Assembly (NCBI GenBank): GCA_030427985.1 | Contig: JAUIBH010000017.1 | Coordinates: forward strand, 1-54,065 | DNA from: Bacteroidia bacterium | Lineage (GTDB): Bacteria > Bacteroidota > Bacteroidia > Flavobacteriales > Flavobacteriaceae | DNA: 54,065 nucleotides | Reading direction: 5' to 3' | Part shown: one piece after another, positions 8,993 to 17,262 of the stretch | How the letters are laid out: every line of letters begins with the position of its first letter | Numbering within the stretch: position 1 is the stretch's first letter | Notes under the pieces: model-generated | Told to the model about the DNA's origin: nothing | Databases searched by the model: none | What the model saw: the letters and a program-made list of their open reading frames with translations, nothing else | Position numbers and translations under genes: made by a program

Positions 8993-9000
8993 GTACATTT
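8993..9000 (+). promoter_or_regulatory. Candidate -7 promoter element for the DEAD-box helicase
   Basis: TACATTTG fits TAnnTTTG and lies 112 bases upstream of the helicase ATG. If used, transcription would begin near 9007 and leave a leader of roughly 105 bases, unusually long for this window. Confidence 0.4.
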
Positions 9001-9006
9001 GTCGCT

Positions 9007-9111
9007 TTATTAACGCCGCCGGTATGGGCAAGGTGTTGCGATGGGCTTAACGGTTATACACAAATCGCTCTATGCAACACAACATATTTGCGATTTAAGG
9101 TATACACCGCT
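9007..9111 (+). promoter_or_regulatory. Long, potentially structured 5' leader of the DEAD-box helicase
   Basis: The inferred leader holds an exact 7-base inverted repeat, AAATCGC at 9062-9068 and GCGATTT at 9090-9096, ending 15 bases before the ATG. It also has a small GCAA-GGTG-TTGC stem-loop (near 9029-9040) in a noticeably GC-richer stretch. Cold-inducible helicase genes in other bacteria often carry structured leaders, so an RNA regulatory role is reasonable, but it is inferred. Confidence 0.35.
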
Positions 9112-10860
9112 ATGACAAAATTTGAAACCTTGGGGTTAGAGCAACCCCTATTGGATGCTATTTCCGACCTTGGATTTGAATCTCCATCCGAAGTACAAGA
9201 AAAATCAATCCCAATTTTATTGGAGCAAGACACCGATTTGGTGGCCTTGGCCCAAACAGGAACTGGAAAGACCGCCGCTTTTGGTTTTCCCATGATTCAA
9301 AAAATACATGCAGAGAGCAGGACCACGCAAGGATTAATCCTCTCTCCTACCCGCGAACTCTGTTTGCAGATCACCAACGAACTAAAACTCTACTCCAAAT
9401 ATGTAAAAGGGTTGAGTACCGTTGCCATTTATGGTGGTGCCAGTATAACAGAGCAAGCCAGACAGATAAAGCGTGGCGCTCAAATTGTGGTCGCCACACC
9501 TGGCCGAATGAAGGATATGATTGGTCGTGGTATGGTGGACATTTCCAAAATCGATTATTGTGTTTTGGATGAAGCTGATGAAATGTTGAACATGGGCTTT
9601 TATGAAGACATCAAGGATATCCTGTCCAACACCCCAAAAGAAAAACTGACTTGGCTATTTTCTGCAACCATGCCCAAAGAAGTGGCTTCCATTGCCAAAA
9701 AATTCATGCACCAACCGGTTGAAATCACGGTTGGAACCAAGAATGCCGGGGCTTCCACGGTGCAACACGAATACTATGTGGTAGGTGGTCGTGATCGCTA
9801 CGCAGCTTTAAAGCGCTTGGCCGATGCCAATCCAGGTATTTTTTCTGTAGTTTTCTGTAGGACCAAACGCGATACGCAACGAGTTGCCGAAAAATTGATT
9901 GAGGATGGCTATAATGCCGGAGCTTTGCATGGCGATTTGAGCCAAAACCAGCGTGATTTGGTCATGAACGCTTTCCGAAAAAAGCAGGTGCAGATGTTGG
10001 TGGCCACCGATGTTGCTGCAAGAGGAATTGATGTGGATGATATCACCCACGTCATCAACTACCAACTCCCTGATGAGATTGAAACCTATACCCACCGTAG
10101 TGGTCGAACCGGTAGGGCTGGGAAATCTGGAATTTCCATGGTTATCGTTACACGTTCTGAACAACGGAAAATCAAGACCATTGAAAAAATCGTCAAGCAG
10201 GAATTTGTAGCTAAAAAGATTCCATCGGGCATTGAAATCTGCGAGATACAGTTGTACCACTTGGCCAATAAAATCAAGGAAACCAAGATCAATAAAGAAA
10301 TTGATGCTTATTTGCCCGCCATTAATGATGTGCTGGAAGGCATTGATAGGGATGAGCTTATTAAAAAAATGGTTTCCGTGGAGTTCACCCAGTTTTCCAA
10401 TTACTATAGTAAAACCAAGGACCTGAACACCTCCGACAGTAGTGGCGAACGTTCACAAAAAGGAAGTTCAGATGGTGGCAATAGTGGCTCGGTACGCTAT
10501 TTTATCAACGTTGGAGAACGAGATGGTTACGATTGGATGTCGCTCAAAGATTTCCTTCGGGATACGCTAAACCTTGAAAAAGAAGATATCTACAACGTAG
10601 ATACTAAGGATAGTTTCTCCTTCTTCAACTCAGATGCACAGCTTACGGATTTTATCCTTCAAACCTTTACTGAATTTAAGGTAGATGGGCGCTTCATCAA
10701 TGTTGAAGTCTCCAAAAAACCAGGAGGTTCGGGCAAAGGAGGACGCAAAAGGGACCGCAAGCGCGGACACCGAAAAGGTGGCGGAAACAAATCGTTCAAA
10801 GGAGGCAAAAAAGGAGGTTATGGTAAAAAAGGAGGCAAAAAAAGACAGGGCTTCTATTAG
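9112..10860 (+). CDS. DEAD-box RNA helicase with DbpA-type RNA-binding domain
   Basis: ATP-dependent RNA helicase of 582 residues. Core motifs are Q-motif FETLGL...SEVQEKSIP, motif I AQTGTGKT (47-54), PTREL, TPGR, DEAD (153-156), SAT, VATDVAARGIDV and HRSGRTGRAGK. Residues about 459-535 match the DbpA RNA-binding domain (starting SVRYFINVGERDG), which in E. coli DbpA binds 23S rRNA hairpin 92; this suggests a ribosome assembly or cold-shock role. The last ~45 residues are a Gly/Lys/Arg-rich basic tail. An upstream TTG at 9088 gives eight extra unconserved residues; the ATG at 9112 is the better start. A possible structured leader precedes it. Confidence 0.95.
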   Translation: MTKFETLGLEQPLLDAISDLGFESPSEVQEKSIPILLEQDTDLVALAQTGTGKTAAFGFPMIQKIHAESRTTQGLILSPTRELCLQITNELKLYSKYVKGLSTVAIYGGASITEQARQIKRGAQIVVATPGRMKDMIGRGMVDISKIDYCVLDEADEMLNMGFYEDIKDILSNTPKEKLTWLFSATMPKEVASIAKKFMHQPVEITVGTKNAGASTVQHEYYVVGGRDRYAALKRLADANPGIFSVVFCRTKRDTQRVAEKLIEDGYNAGALHGDLSQNQRDLVMNAFRKKQVQMLVATDVAARGIDVDDITHVINYQLPDEIETYTHRSGRTGRAGKSGISMVIVTRSEQRKIKTIEKIVKQEFVAKKIPSGIEICEIQLYHLANKIKETKINKEIDAYLPAINDVLEGIDRDELIKKMVSVEFTQFSNYYSKTKDLNTSDSSGERSQKGSSDGGNSGSVRYFINVGERDGYDWMSLKDFLRDTLNLEKEDIYNVDTKDSFSFFNSDAQLTDFILQTFTEFKVDGRFINVEVSKKPGGSGKGGRKRDRKRGHRKGGGNKSFKGGKKGGYGKKGGKKRQGFY

Positions 10861-10935
10861 TTAATTCTATATTAAATGGTAAGGGGCTCCTATTTATTTT
10901 TCTTTGTTTAGTACTTTTATACCTACAAAGATTGC

Positions 10936-11712
10936 ATGAGAAGATTTCTACTTACACTTTTTGCTATCATCCCTTTGTTGTGCTTGGCCCAGAACGAAGA
11001 TGAAAGTCCTACGTTGGAAGAACTGACCATTACCGTGGTCAATGCGCAAACCGATTTTCCGCTGGAAAGTGTACACGTCATCAACCTAAATCAGGTAATA
11101 GGAACCATTACGGACCAAAAAGGACAGTTTACCATAGAAGCTGCGGTAAACGACACGCTCTACTTGAGTTATTTGGGTTTTAAATCACAAAAAGTGCGGG
11201 TCACCAACGATATGTTCAAGATTGAGGATACCAAAATTGCCTTGACCGAATTGGCCTATGCTTTGGAAGAAGTAATCGTGACCCACTATCAACTTACCGG
11301 ATATCTGGAAATTGATGTTAAGAACCTTCCTGTCAACAATGCCTATCAGTATAGCATTTCAGGGTTGAATACAAGCTATGAAGCCGGCAGCAAAAGCCCC
11401 AGCGCTGTGACCAAAGTGTTGGGGGCCATCCTAAATCCGGCCGACCTCTTGCGAAACCTTTTTGGGAAAAAACCAAGGCAAATGCGGAAATTACGACAAA
11501 TGAAGGAAGACGATGACATCAGAAACCTGCTGGCCTCCAAATTTGACCGTGAGGTACTCACCGAACTGCTTCAGTTGGAGAAAGTGGATATTGAAGATAT
11601 CCTGAACAACTGTAATTATTCCAGATCTTTTATCAACACAGCCAATGACCTTCAGATTTTGGATGCTATTTCAAGCTGCTACGAAGAGTATAAAGTATTG
11701 AACAGAAATTAA
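10936..11712 (+). CDS. Secreted protein with CarboxypepD_reg-like domain
   Basis: The 258-residue protein has a signal peptide (1-18, probable cleavage before Q19). It is followed by a beta-sandwich segment at about 32-100 with the pattern seen in the regulatory-like domain at the N-terminus of SusC-type receptors (ESVHVINL...GTITDQKGQFTIE...DTLYLSYLGFKS). Here there is no TonB plug or barrel; the remaining 150 residues are alpha-helical and charged, with no motif I recognise. The domain suggests an envelope-surface protein of unknown role. The next gene is a GH13 lipoprotein 96 bases downstream on the same strand, but co-function is not shown. Confidence 0.75.
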   Translation: MRRFLLTLFAIIPLLCLAQNEDESPTLEELTITVVNAQTDFPLESVHVINLNQVIGTITDQKGQFTIEAAVNDTLYLSYLGFKSQKVRVTNDMFKIEDTKIALTELAYALEEVIVTHYQLTGYLEIDVKNLPVNNAYQYSISGLNTSYEAGSKSPSAVTKVLGAILNPADLLRNLFGKKPRQMRKLRQMKEDDDIRNLLASKFDREVLTELLQLEKVDIEDILNNCNYSRSFINTANDLQILDAISSCYEEYKVLNRN

Positions 11713-11808
11713 ACCTTACCTGTTTTCCGTTTTTGGGCCGATGGGCAAAGCTTAAATAAATTTTAGAATTTCATATTCATTTTATAGCTTTAAACAAAAT
11801 CCCAAAAC

Positions 11809-13494
11809 ATGAAAAAACTACTTGTTCTCATGTCTTTCCTACCCCTTTTTATTGGCTGCAAGGAAGTTAAAAAAAAGCAACAAACAGTAGAGCAGGTAGT
11901 TGAACAAGAGGCACCCAAAAAGGAAGTGCCCTTTGTTTGGGAAGGTGCCAACATTTACTTTGTGTTGACAGACCGCTTCAACAACGGAAACCCAGATAAC
12001 GATGTTAATTTTGACAGAACCGAAGAAACCGGAGTGCTTCGGGGGTTTGAAGGAGGTGACATCCTTGGGGTTACCCAGAAAATTGAAGATGGCTATTTTA
12101 CCGATTTGGGCATAAATGCCATTTGGCTTACCCCTTTGGTGGAACAAGTGCACGGTGCCACAGATGAAGGAACGGGTAACACCTATGCTTATCATGGGTA
12201 TTGGGCCAAGGATTGGACAGCTCTGGACCCCAACTTTGGCACGCGAAAAGACTTGGAAAATTTGGTGAAAGTGGCTCACGCCAAGGGTATTCGAATTCTT
12301 TTGGATGTTGTGCTCAACCACACTGGACCGGTTACCGATAAAGACCCGGTTTGGCCCGAGGATTGGGTACGGACTGGCCCTACATGCGAGTTCACCACCT
12401 ATGAAAACACCACAGCCTGCACTTTGGTGGAAAACCTGCCCGATATTCTTACCGAATCCGATGAAAATGTGGAACTCCCCGATGCTTTATTGGCCAAATG
12501 GAAAGAAGAAGGTCGTTTGAGCAAGGAGCTGGATGAGCTACAGCTCTTTTTTGAACGCACCGGGTATCCTAGGGCACCTCGGTATTACATCATCAAGTGG
12601 TTGACCGATTATATCAACGATTTTGGTGTGGATGGATTTCGGGTGGATACCGTAAAGCATGTCAACGAAAATGCTTGGGAGGATTTGCACAAAGAGGCCA
12701 ATTATGCCTTTGAAGCATGGAAGAGAAAGCACGAGAACTACATATTGGATGATAATCCCTTTTATTTGGTCGGGGAAGTCTATAATTATGGCATTTCCAC
12801 AGGTAGGGATTTTGATTTTGGGGACAAAAAGGTGGATTTCTTCAATTATGGCTTCAAAAGTCTTATCAATTTTGAACTAAAGACCGATGCCGATAAAAAC
12901 TACGAGACCATTTTTAAAAAATACAGTCGACTGCTCCACACCAAATTGAAGGACAAAAGTGTTTTGAATTATCTAACCTCGCATGATGATGGCTCCCCTT
13001 ATGACAAGGAACGAAAAAAGCCTTACCGTGCCGCCAATGTACTTTTGTTAACCCCAGGAGCCTCGCAAGTGTATTATGGTGATGAAACCGCTAGAAGCCT
13101 TATCATTGAAGGTACTCAAGGTGATGCCACCTTACGTTCCTTTATGAACTGGGAAGAACTCGATTCAATTCCAAAAATCCAAAAAGTGCACAAACACTGG
13201 CAAAAATTGGGGCAATTCCGAAGAAACCACCCTGCCGTGGGCGCTGGAAAACACAAACGCTTGGCCAAATCCCCTTATGTGTTCTCCAGAACGTATGATA
13301 CTGGTGACTATCGAGACAAAGTTGTGGTGGGGCTCGATTTACCTAAAGGTAGAAAATCCCTTTGGGTTAAGGGTTTTTTTGGTGACGGTACTAAGTTGTT
13401 CGACACTTATTCCGAAACCGAAGTCACCGTAGCCAATGGAAAGGTCATTTTGGAAAACGACTTTGATATTGCCCTCTTGGAATTGGTGGAATAA
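11809..13494 (+). CDS. GH13 alpha-amylase family lipoprotein
   Basis: A 561-residue glycoside hydrolase predicted to be lipid-anchored: lipobox FIGC with Cys17, then a Lys/Glu/Gln-rich linker. The TIM-barrel motifs are all present: DVVLNH (166-171), GFRVDTVKH with nucleophile D280, VGEVYN with acid/base E323, and TSHDDG with D393. A C-terminal beta domain follows. GH13 enzymes act on alpha-glucans; the exact specificity (amylase, neopullulanase-like or other) cannot be fixed from the sequence. It is not beside a SusCD pair or other glycan genes, so it does not look like part of a typical polysaccharide utilisation locus. It ends 3 bases from the convergent VOC gene. Confidence 0.93.
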   Translation: MKKLLVLMSFLPLFIGCKEVKKKQQTVEQVVEQEAPKKEVPFVWEGANIYFVLTDRFNNGNPDNDVNFDRTEETGVLRGFEGGDILGVTQKIEDGYFTDLGINAIWLTPLVEQVHGATDEGTGNTYAYHGYWAKDWTALDPNFGTRKDLENLVKVAHAKGIRILLDVVLNHTGPVTDKDPVWPEDWVRTGPTCEFTTYENTTACTLVENLPDILTESDENVELPDALLAKWKEEGRLSKELDELQLFFERTGYPRAPRYYIIKWLTDYINDFGVDGFRVDTVKHVNENAWEDLHKEANYAFEAWKRKHENYILDDNPFYLVGEVYNYGISTGRDFDFGDKKVDFFNYGFKSLINFELKTDADKNYETIFKKYSRLLHTKLKDKSVLNYLTSHDDGSPYDKERKKPYRAANVLLLTPGASQVYYGDETARSLIIEGTQGDATLRSFMNWEELDSIPKIQKVHKHWQKLGQFRRNHPAVGAGKHKRLAKSPYVFSRTYDTGDYRDKVVVGLDLPKGRKSLWVKGFFGDGTKLFDTYSETEVTVANGKVILENDFDIALLELVE

Positions 13495-13497
13495 TGT

Positions 13498-13878
13498 TTA
13501 TTGTCTGGAATGCAAAGCAATCCTATTTCCCTCTGAATCCAAAAAAACTGCCATATACCCTATATCAGGGCTGATTTGGGTCTTGGCCTGAACAATTTTA
13601 CCCCCATTCGCTTCTATTCGATCAAGTTCGTTTTGAAGATCAATGCTATTAAAATAAATTAAAACCCCTTCACATTCACTGGGTTTGTACCAATCTTTGT
13701 TTTGAATCAACGAACCTGAAGTGCCAGGTTTTCCATGATCAGCAGGGAACCAGCCCATTTTTGTACCTCCCAAATCGTGTAATTGTATTTCAATCTGAAA
13801 TACAGCTTCATAAAACTTTTTCGCGCGGTCTATATCCATCACTGGAATCTCAAACCAGCCCACCAAATTGAATTCCAT
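13498..13878 (-). CDS. VOC (glyoxalase/bleomycin resistance) family protein
   Basis: The 126-residue single-domain protein has the vicinal-oxygen-chelate fold: FEIPVMDIDRAKKFYEAVF at the start, GSLIQNKDWYKP in the middle, and DIGYMAVFLDSEGNRIALHS at the end. VOC proteins range from glyoxalases to dioxygenases and binding proteins, and the metal ligands cannot be assigned safely here. It is followed 2 bases downstream of an SRPBCC gene on the same strand (the SRPBCC stop is at 13881), so the two probably form one transcript; both families often bind small hydrophobic compounds. Confidence 0.85.
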   Translation of the reverse strand: MEFNLVGWFEIPVMDIDRAKKFYEAVFQIEIQLHDLGGTKMGWFPADHGKPGTSGSLIQNKDWYKPSECEGVLIYFNSIDLQNELDRIEANGGKIVQAKTQISPDIGYMAVFLDSEGNRIALHSRQ

Positions 13879-13880
13879 AC

Positions 13881-14411
13881 CTATTGATTTTCCAAAATAC
13901 CTTTTAAACTGGCAAGACCTTCTTCAAAATCCTTACCAACGGCTTTGTCCATATTCATGAACAACATCATAATTGTCATCGGAAACTTGTTTTTCCCAGA
14001 GAAGCCCCAAGCCACTTTAGTAGTATTAGCATCCACCTCTTCAGTGGTGATATAGGCATCCGAAGTGGATTTCCATGGTTTTAAGAATCTAAGTTCGGAT
14101 TCTATGCGTTCGCCCTCCACAATCTTGGTAATTTCCTGCTCTCCCTCGCCTACTTCTTTATTTCCGTTCCAGTAGTTCATGGAACCGACCTCGCCATCCG
14201 TTCCTGTGAATTTTTGCTCCATATTGGGGTCTCGCTTGCCCCATGGGGACCATTCGCCCTGTTTTTTAAGCGACCTCAGATAGGCAAAAACCGTGGATTT
14301 GGGCTTGGCAATTTCAATGGATCGTGAAACATTATAGGTCTTTGGCGCTATTGCGGCCAAAATGAGTATCAGCAGCACAATACCTGCTAAAATGTAGAGT
14401 AGCGTTGTCAT
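13881..14411 (-). CDS. Membrane-anchored SRPBCC (START-like) family protein
   Basis: The 176-residue protein begins with a single hydrophobic helix (about 4-22) followed by the polyketide-cyclase/START-like fold: NVSRSIEIAKPKSTVFAYLR, KKQGEWSPW, then beta strands with GNKEVGEGEQEI and TKVAWGFSG. The fold binds hydrophobic ligands; no specific function is visible. The N-terminal helix suggests membrane anchoring. It is cotranscribed with the VOC gene downstream; trmH is 41 bases upstream on the same strand. Confidence 0.85.
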   Translation of the reverse strand: MTTLLYILAGIVLLILILAAIAPKTYNVSRSIEIAKPKSTVFAYLRSLKKQGEWSPWGKRDPNMEQKFTGTDGEVGSMNYWNGNKEVGEGEQEITKIVEGERIESELRFLKPWKSTSDAYITTEEVDANTTKVAWGFSGKNKFPMTIMMLFMNMDKAVGKDFEEGLASLKGILENQ

Positions 14412-14452
14412 GGTTGTAAATGATTGGTTACCAGCTAAAAATACAAAAAAGT

Positions 14453-15106
14453 TTAATCGGACAAATACCTTTTGATAATCCCTTTCACATTTTTAATGGA
14501 CTTTTTGGTCCAGTCCAATCGTTTCTCTAGAACTTCAATGTCCGACAACTGCCAATCCAGCGAAGAGTCCCGTATTTTTTGAGCCAAGTCCTGAATAATG
14601 ATGGCCGCAGACACAGAAACATTCAAGCTTTCCGAAAAGCCCACCATGGGAATTTTTAGGAATCCATCGGCATGTTGCATGACTTCCTCGCTCAATCCTT
14701 CCTTTTCGGTTCCAAAAAAAAGTGCTGTTTTGGTCTTGGGAAAAAAATCTGGCAGCAACTGGGAATCGTTATGGGGAGTTGTAGCAATGATTTGGTAGCC
14801 GTCGCTTTTGAGTTTATCAATGCACTCAGATGTATTCCGGTAGCGGTAGACATCCACCCATTGCTCTGCGCCCATCGCTATGTTTTTATCCAGTCGTTTA
14901 CCAAAACGGTCCTCAATCACATGCACATCTTGAACCCCAAATACATCGCAACTTCGGATAATGGCGCTCGTGTTGTGCATTTGGTAGACATCCTCAATGG
15001 CCACCGTGAGCAATCTGGTCCTGTTTTGCAGTACGTTCAAAAAACGCTGCTTCCGTTCTTCGGTGAGGTAAGTTTCCAAATAAGTGAGCAAGTCATCATC
15101 AAACAT
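14453..15106 (-). CDS. trmH: tRNA (guanosine-18-2'-O)-methyltransferase TrmH-like (SpoU family)
   Basis: The 217-residue SPOUT methyltransferase shows all three SpoU motifs: NTSAIIRSCDVFGV (motif 1, about 44-57), ALFFGTEKEGLS (motif 2) and IPMVGFSESLNVSVSAAI (motif 3), which makes the trefoil-knot SAM site. The N-terminal helical segment (LTEERKQRFLNVLQNR) and length match TrmH, which 2'-O-methylates G18 of tRNA. Related 2'-O-methyltransferases cannot be fully excluded. It lies upstream of the SRPBCC and VOC genes on the same strand. Confidence 0.9.
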   Translation of the reverse strand: MFDDDLLTYLETYLTEERKQRFLNVLQNRTRLLTVAIEDVYQMHNTSAIIRSCDVFGVQDVHVIEDRFGKRLDKNIAMGAEQWVDVYRYRNTSECIDKLKSDGYQIIATTPHNDSQLLPDFFPKTKTALFFGTEKEGLSEEVMQHADGFLKIPMVGFSESLNVSVSAAIIIQDLAQKIRDSSLDWQLSDIEVLEKRLDWTKKSIKNVKGIIKRYLSD

Positions 15107-15189
15107 AAATTCAAGATAGGAAAAAATGAAAAGGTGGATTCCTGAAAAATGGATTTGCTATCTTAGGGCTACATCCAATAAAACACTTT

Positions 15190-16059
15190 ATGATGATATC
15201 ACAGAATACCAACAACCAAAAGAGGAGATTTTTTCTAATACCAATGCTCTTCGGCGTAATGGTTATTTTTCTTTCTTTTACCAATAAAGCCATTCCAGAA
15301 GAGTCTGGCTTCAATAAGAACAAGGATTTGTTATTGGCTCAATTTGACTGCAAAACTGATGTTGACGACCTACATACCGTTGCAGCTTTTGCCACTCTTT
15401 TGACCGATTCAAGCTTTAGCGGAATCAATTATCATGCGGTTGCTGGCACCTACGGTATACAAGAGGGGCTGTACGTTCCACCAAACCCCCTATTTGAACT
15501 CGCTTTTGGTGATAATTGGACCGATGCCCACAACAATATTGATTCTGCCGTTGAGCGTGTCAAAACCATTGTCAAAACTACCCTTGACAAGGATGGGGAT
15601 ATTTGGATAGCGGAAGCAGGTCAATCAGATTTCACCGCAGAACTTATCAAATCCATTCATTCCGATTTCCCTGAAATAAATACTACGGAACGAATTCATG
15701 TAGTGCAACACAGCAATTGGAATGAGGAATCAACTTCTCCTGAAGACCTTAAATTTGTCAAAGAACATTCCGGTTATATAAAAATTCCTGATGGAAATTC
15801 AGTGGGAAATGGTTCTCCAGGGTTTCGGGATCCAGAGTACTCCAAGTGGAACACGAACATGAACAATCCCAAATTGATTGAAATTTGGGAACTTGCGATT
15901 GAAATATCCAATACCTACAATGGAAAAGAAGGGCGTTATAACAACGAAGCTGTTTCTGCGGGAGGATTAGACTTCTCGGACCTATCTGAGGTTTGTTACA
16001 TTCTGAACATACAAAACATAAAGGACGCTACAGAGTTTTTTGAGCTTTATTCCAACTAA
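15190..16059 (+). CDS. Exported nucleoside-hydrolase-like protein
   Basis: The 289-residue protein has an N-terminal signal or anchor helix (about 13-32). After it comes FDCKTDVDDLHTVAAF (52-67), resembling the DxDxxxDD calcium site of inosine-uridine nucleoside hydrolases, with D53, D59 and D60 aligned but Lys in place of the middle Asp. A following WIAEAGQSDFTAEL segment resembles the second conserved strand. Nucleoside hydrolase-fold proteins with degraded metal sites occur in Bacteroidota and some act on glycans or remain unknown; I would not claim nucleosidase activity. A second ATG at 15193 is equally possible. It is divergent from trmH and upstream of the sirtuin. Confidence 0.55.
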   Translation: MMISQNTNNQKRRFFLIPMLFGVMVIFLSFTNKAIPEESGFNKNKDLLLAQFDCKTDVDDLHTVAAFATLLTDSSFSGINYHAVAGTYGIQEGLYVPPNPLFELAFGDNWTDAHNNIDSAVERVKTIVKTTLDKDGDIWIAEAGQSDFTAELIKSIHSDFPEINTTERIHVVQHSNWNEESTSPEDLKFVKEHSGYIKIPDGNSVGNGSPGFRDPEYSKWNTNMNNPKLIEIWELAIEISNTYNGKEGRYNNEAVSAGGLDFSDLSEVCYILNIQNIKDATEFFELYSN

Positions 16060-16096
16060 GCCATTTTTACCTTTCAACAAAAAAATTGAACCATAA

Positions 16097-16795
16097 ATGT
16101 CCAAACCAAAAATAGTTGTACTGACCGGAGCCGGCATGAGTGCCGAAAGTGGTCTAAAGACTTTTCGGGATGCCAATGGGCTATGGGAGGGTCATGATGT
16201 CATGGAAGTGGCGTCACCCCATGGCTTTGCCCGAAACCCAGAATTGGTATTGGAATTCTACAACCAACGGAGGCGGCAATTATTGGAAGTAAATCCCAAC
16301 GCGGGGCATTTGGCACTCGCTACCCTAGAACAACATTTTGACGTAAGCATCGTCACCCAAAATGTGGACAACCTCCATGAGCAAGCGGGCAGCTCGCATG
16401 TAGTTCACTTGCATGGCGAACTGTTTAAAGTGCGTAGCACCCGCGATGAAACCTATATTTTGGATTGGACCAAAGATTTGGTTCTGGGCGATTTAGATGA
16501 AAATGGGCATCAACTCCGCCCCCATATTGTTTGGTTCGGGGAAATGGTGCCAATGATGGAAACCGCGGCACGCATTACCCAACAGGCCGATATTTTGATC
16601 ATCATTGGTACGTCCATGCAGGTGTATCCCGCCGCTGGATTGATTCATTATGCGCCCAAACAGGTTCCTATTCATTTTGTGGACCCTAAGCCCACGGTGC
16701 GTTCAACGGATTTTGACAATCTTACAATACGGGCAGAAACCGCTGCCAAGGGCGTTCCTATTCTTGTTGAAGAGCTGATTCGTAGTTGGACCTAG
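16097..16795 (+). CDS. cobB: Sir2-family NAD-dependent deacylase lacking the zinc cysteines
   Basis: This 232-residue sirtuin is close to E. coli CobB along its length: GAGMSAESG (11-19), FRDANGLW, TQNVDNLH, catalytic HLHGE (His106), RPHIVWFGE and IGTSMQVYPAAG. It carries Y55-x-x-R58 in FYNQRR, the signature that binds acidic acyl groups in class III sirtuins, so desuccinylase/demalonylase activity is likely besides deacetylation. Unusually, the whole protein contains no cysteine; the four zinc-binding Cys of CobB, expected between about 113 and 140, are replaced (KVRSTRDE onward). The zinc module is structural, so activity may persist. Its last 38 bases overlap the convergent haem-binding protein gene. 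Confidence 0.93.
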   Translation: MSKPKIVVLTGAGMSAESGLKTFRDANGLWEGHDVMEVASPHGFARNPELVLEFYNQRRRQLLEVNPNAGHLALATLEQHFDVSIVTQNVDNLHEQAGSSHVVHLHGELFKVRSTRDETYILDWTKDLVLGDLDENGHQLRPHIVWFGEMVPMMETAARITQQADILIIIGTSMQVYPAAGLIHYAPKQVPIHFVDPKPTVRSTDFDNLTIRAETAAKGVPILVEELIRSWT

Positions 16796-17231
16796 CCGCT
16801 TTGGCCCAATCCATCAACGCATTTTTTTGGGATTCATCCAAACGCGCATCGTAGTGGGTCCAGGTGTACTCATTTAAAGGCATTTTACCTTCCTCAACCT
16901 CCTCAACCAGTTCCTCCAACTTATGGTCCTTCTTTTTTACGGTGTAGTTTTCCCAATCCGAAAAATTAAGTTCCTCCTTTCCTTCTTCTACGTGGTCGGC
17001 CAACCAATAGGAAACCGGCGCAATATTGTTGTACCATGGATACACCGTATTCGCGCTATGGCAATCGTAACAAGCGGTTTTTAAAATGGTTTTTACCTCG
17101 GTACTAGGTTGGGTCTCCGCTTCAAAAGCAGCCACATAATCCCCTTCCGCTTGGTTCTTTTCGGGTCTGAAAAACTGCATCCCGATAAAAATCACCAGCA
17201 ATGCAATTGCTATTTTTTTTACTATTTTCAT
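16758..17231 (-). CDS. Haem-binding domain protein (CxxCH, cytochrome-like)
   Basis: From the ATG at 17231 (a GTG three bases upstream is also in frame) the protein is 157 residues. A hydrophobic N-terminal helix (about 4-18) anchors or exports it. A single haem attachment motif CYDCHS has C54, C57 and H58, followed by NTVYPWYNNIAPVSYWLADHV, the pattern of the Bacteroidota haem-binding domain family. A covalently bound c-type haem in the periplasm is expected; the redox partner is unknown. The 3' end overlaps the sirtuin gene on the opposite strand. Confidence 0.88.
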   Translation of the reverse strand: MKIVKKIAIALLVIFIGMQFFRPEKNQAEGDYVAAFEAETQPSTEVKTILKTACYDCHSANTVYPWYNNIAPVSYWLADHVEEGKEELNFSDWENYTVKKKDHKLEELVEEVEEGKMPLNEYTWTHYDARLDESQKNALMDWAKAARSNYESALQQE

Positions 17232-17262
17232 CACTCAAGATTTCCTATAAAGATACGCCATT

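Noticed and set aside
9088..9111. Helicase starting at the TTG at 9088
   Set aside because: Adds eight unconserved residues within an inverted repeat; ATG at 9112 matches the family N-terminus.
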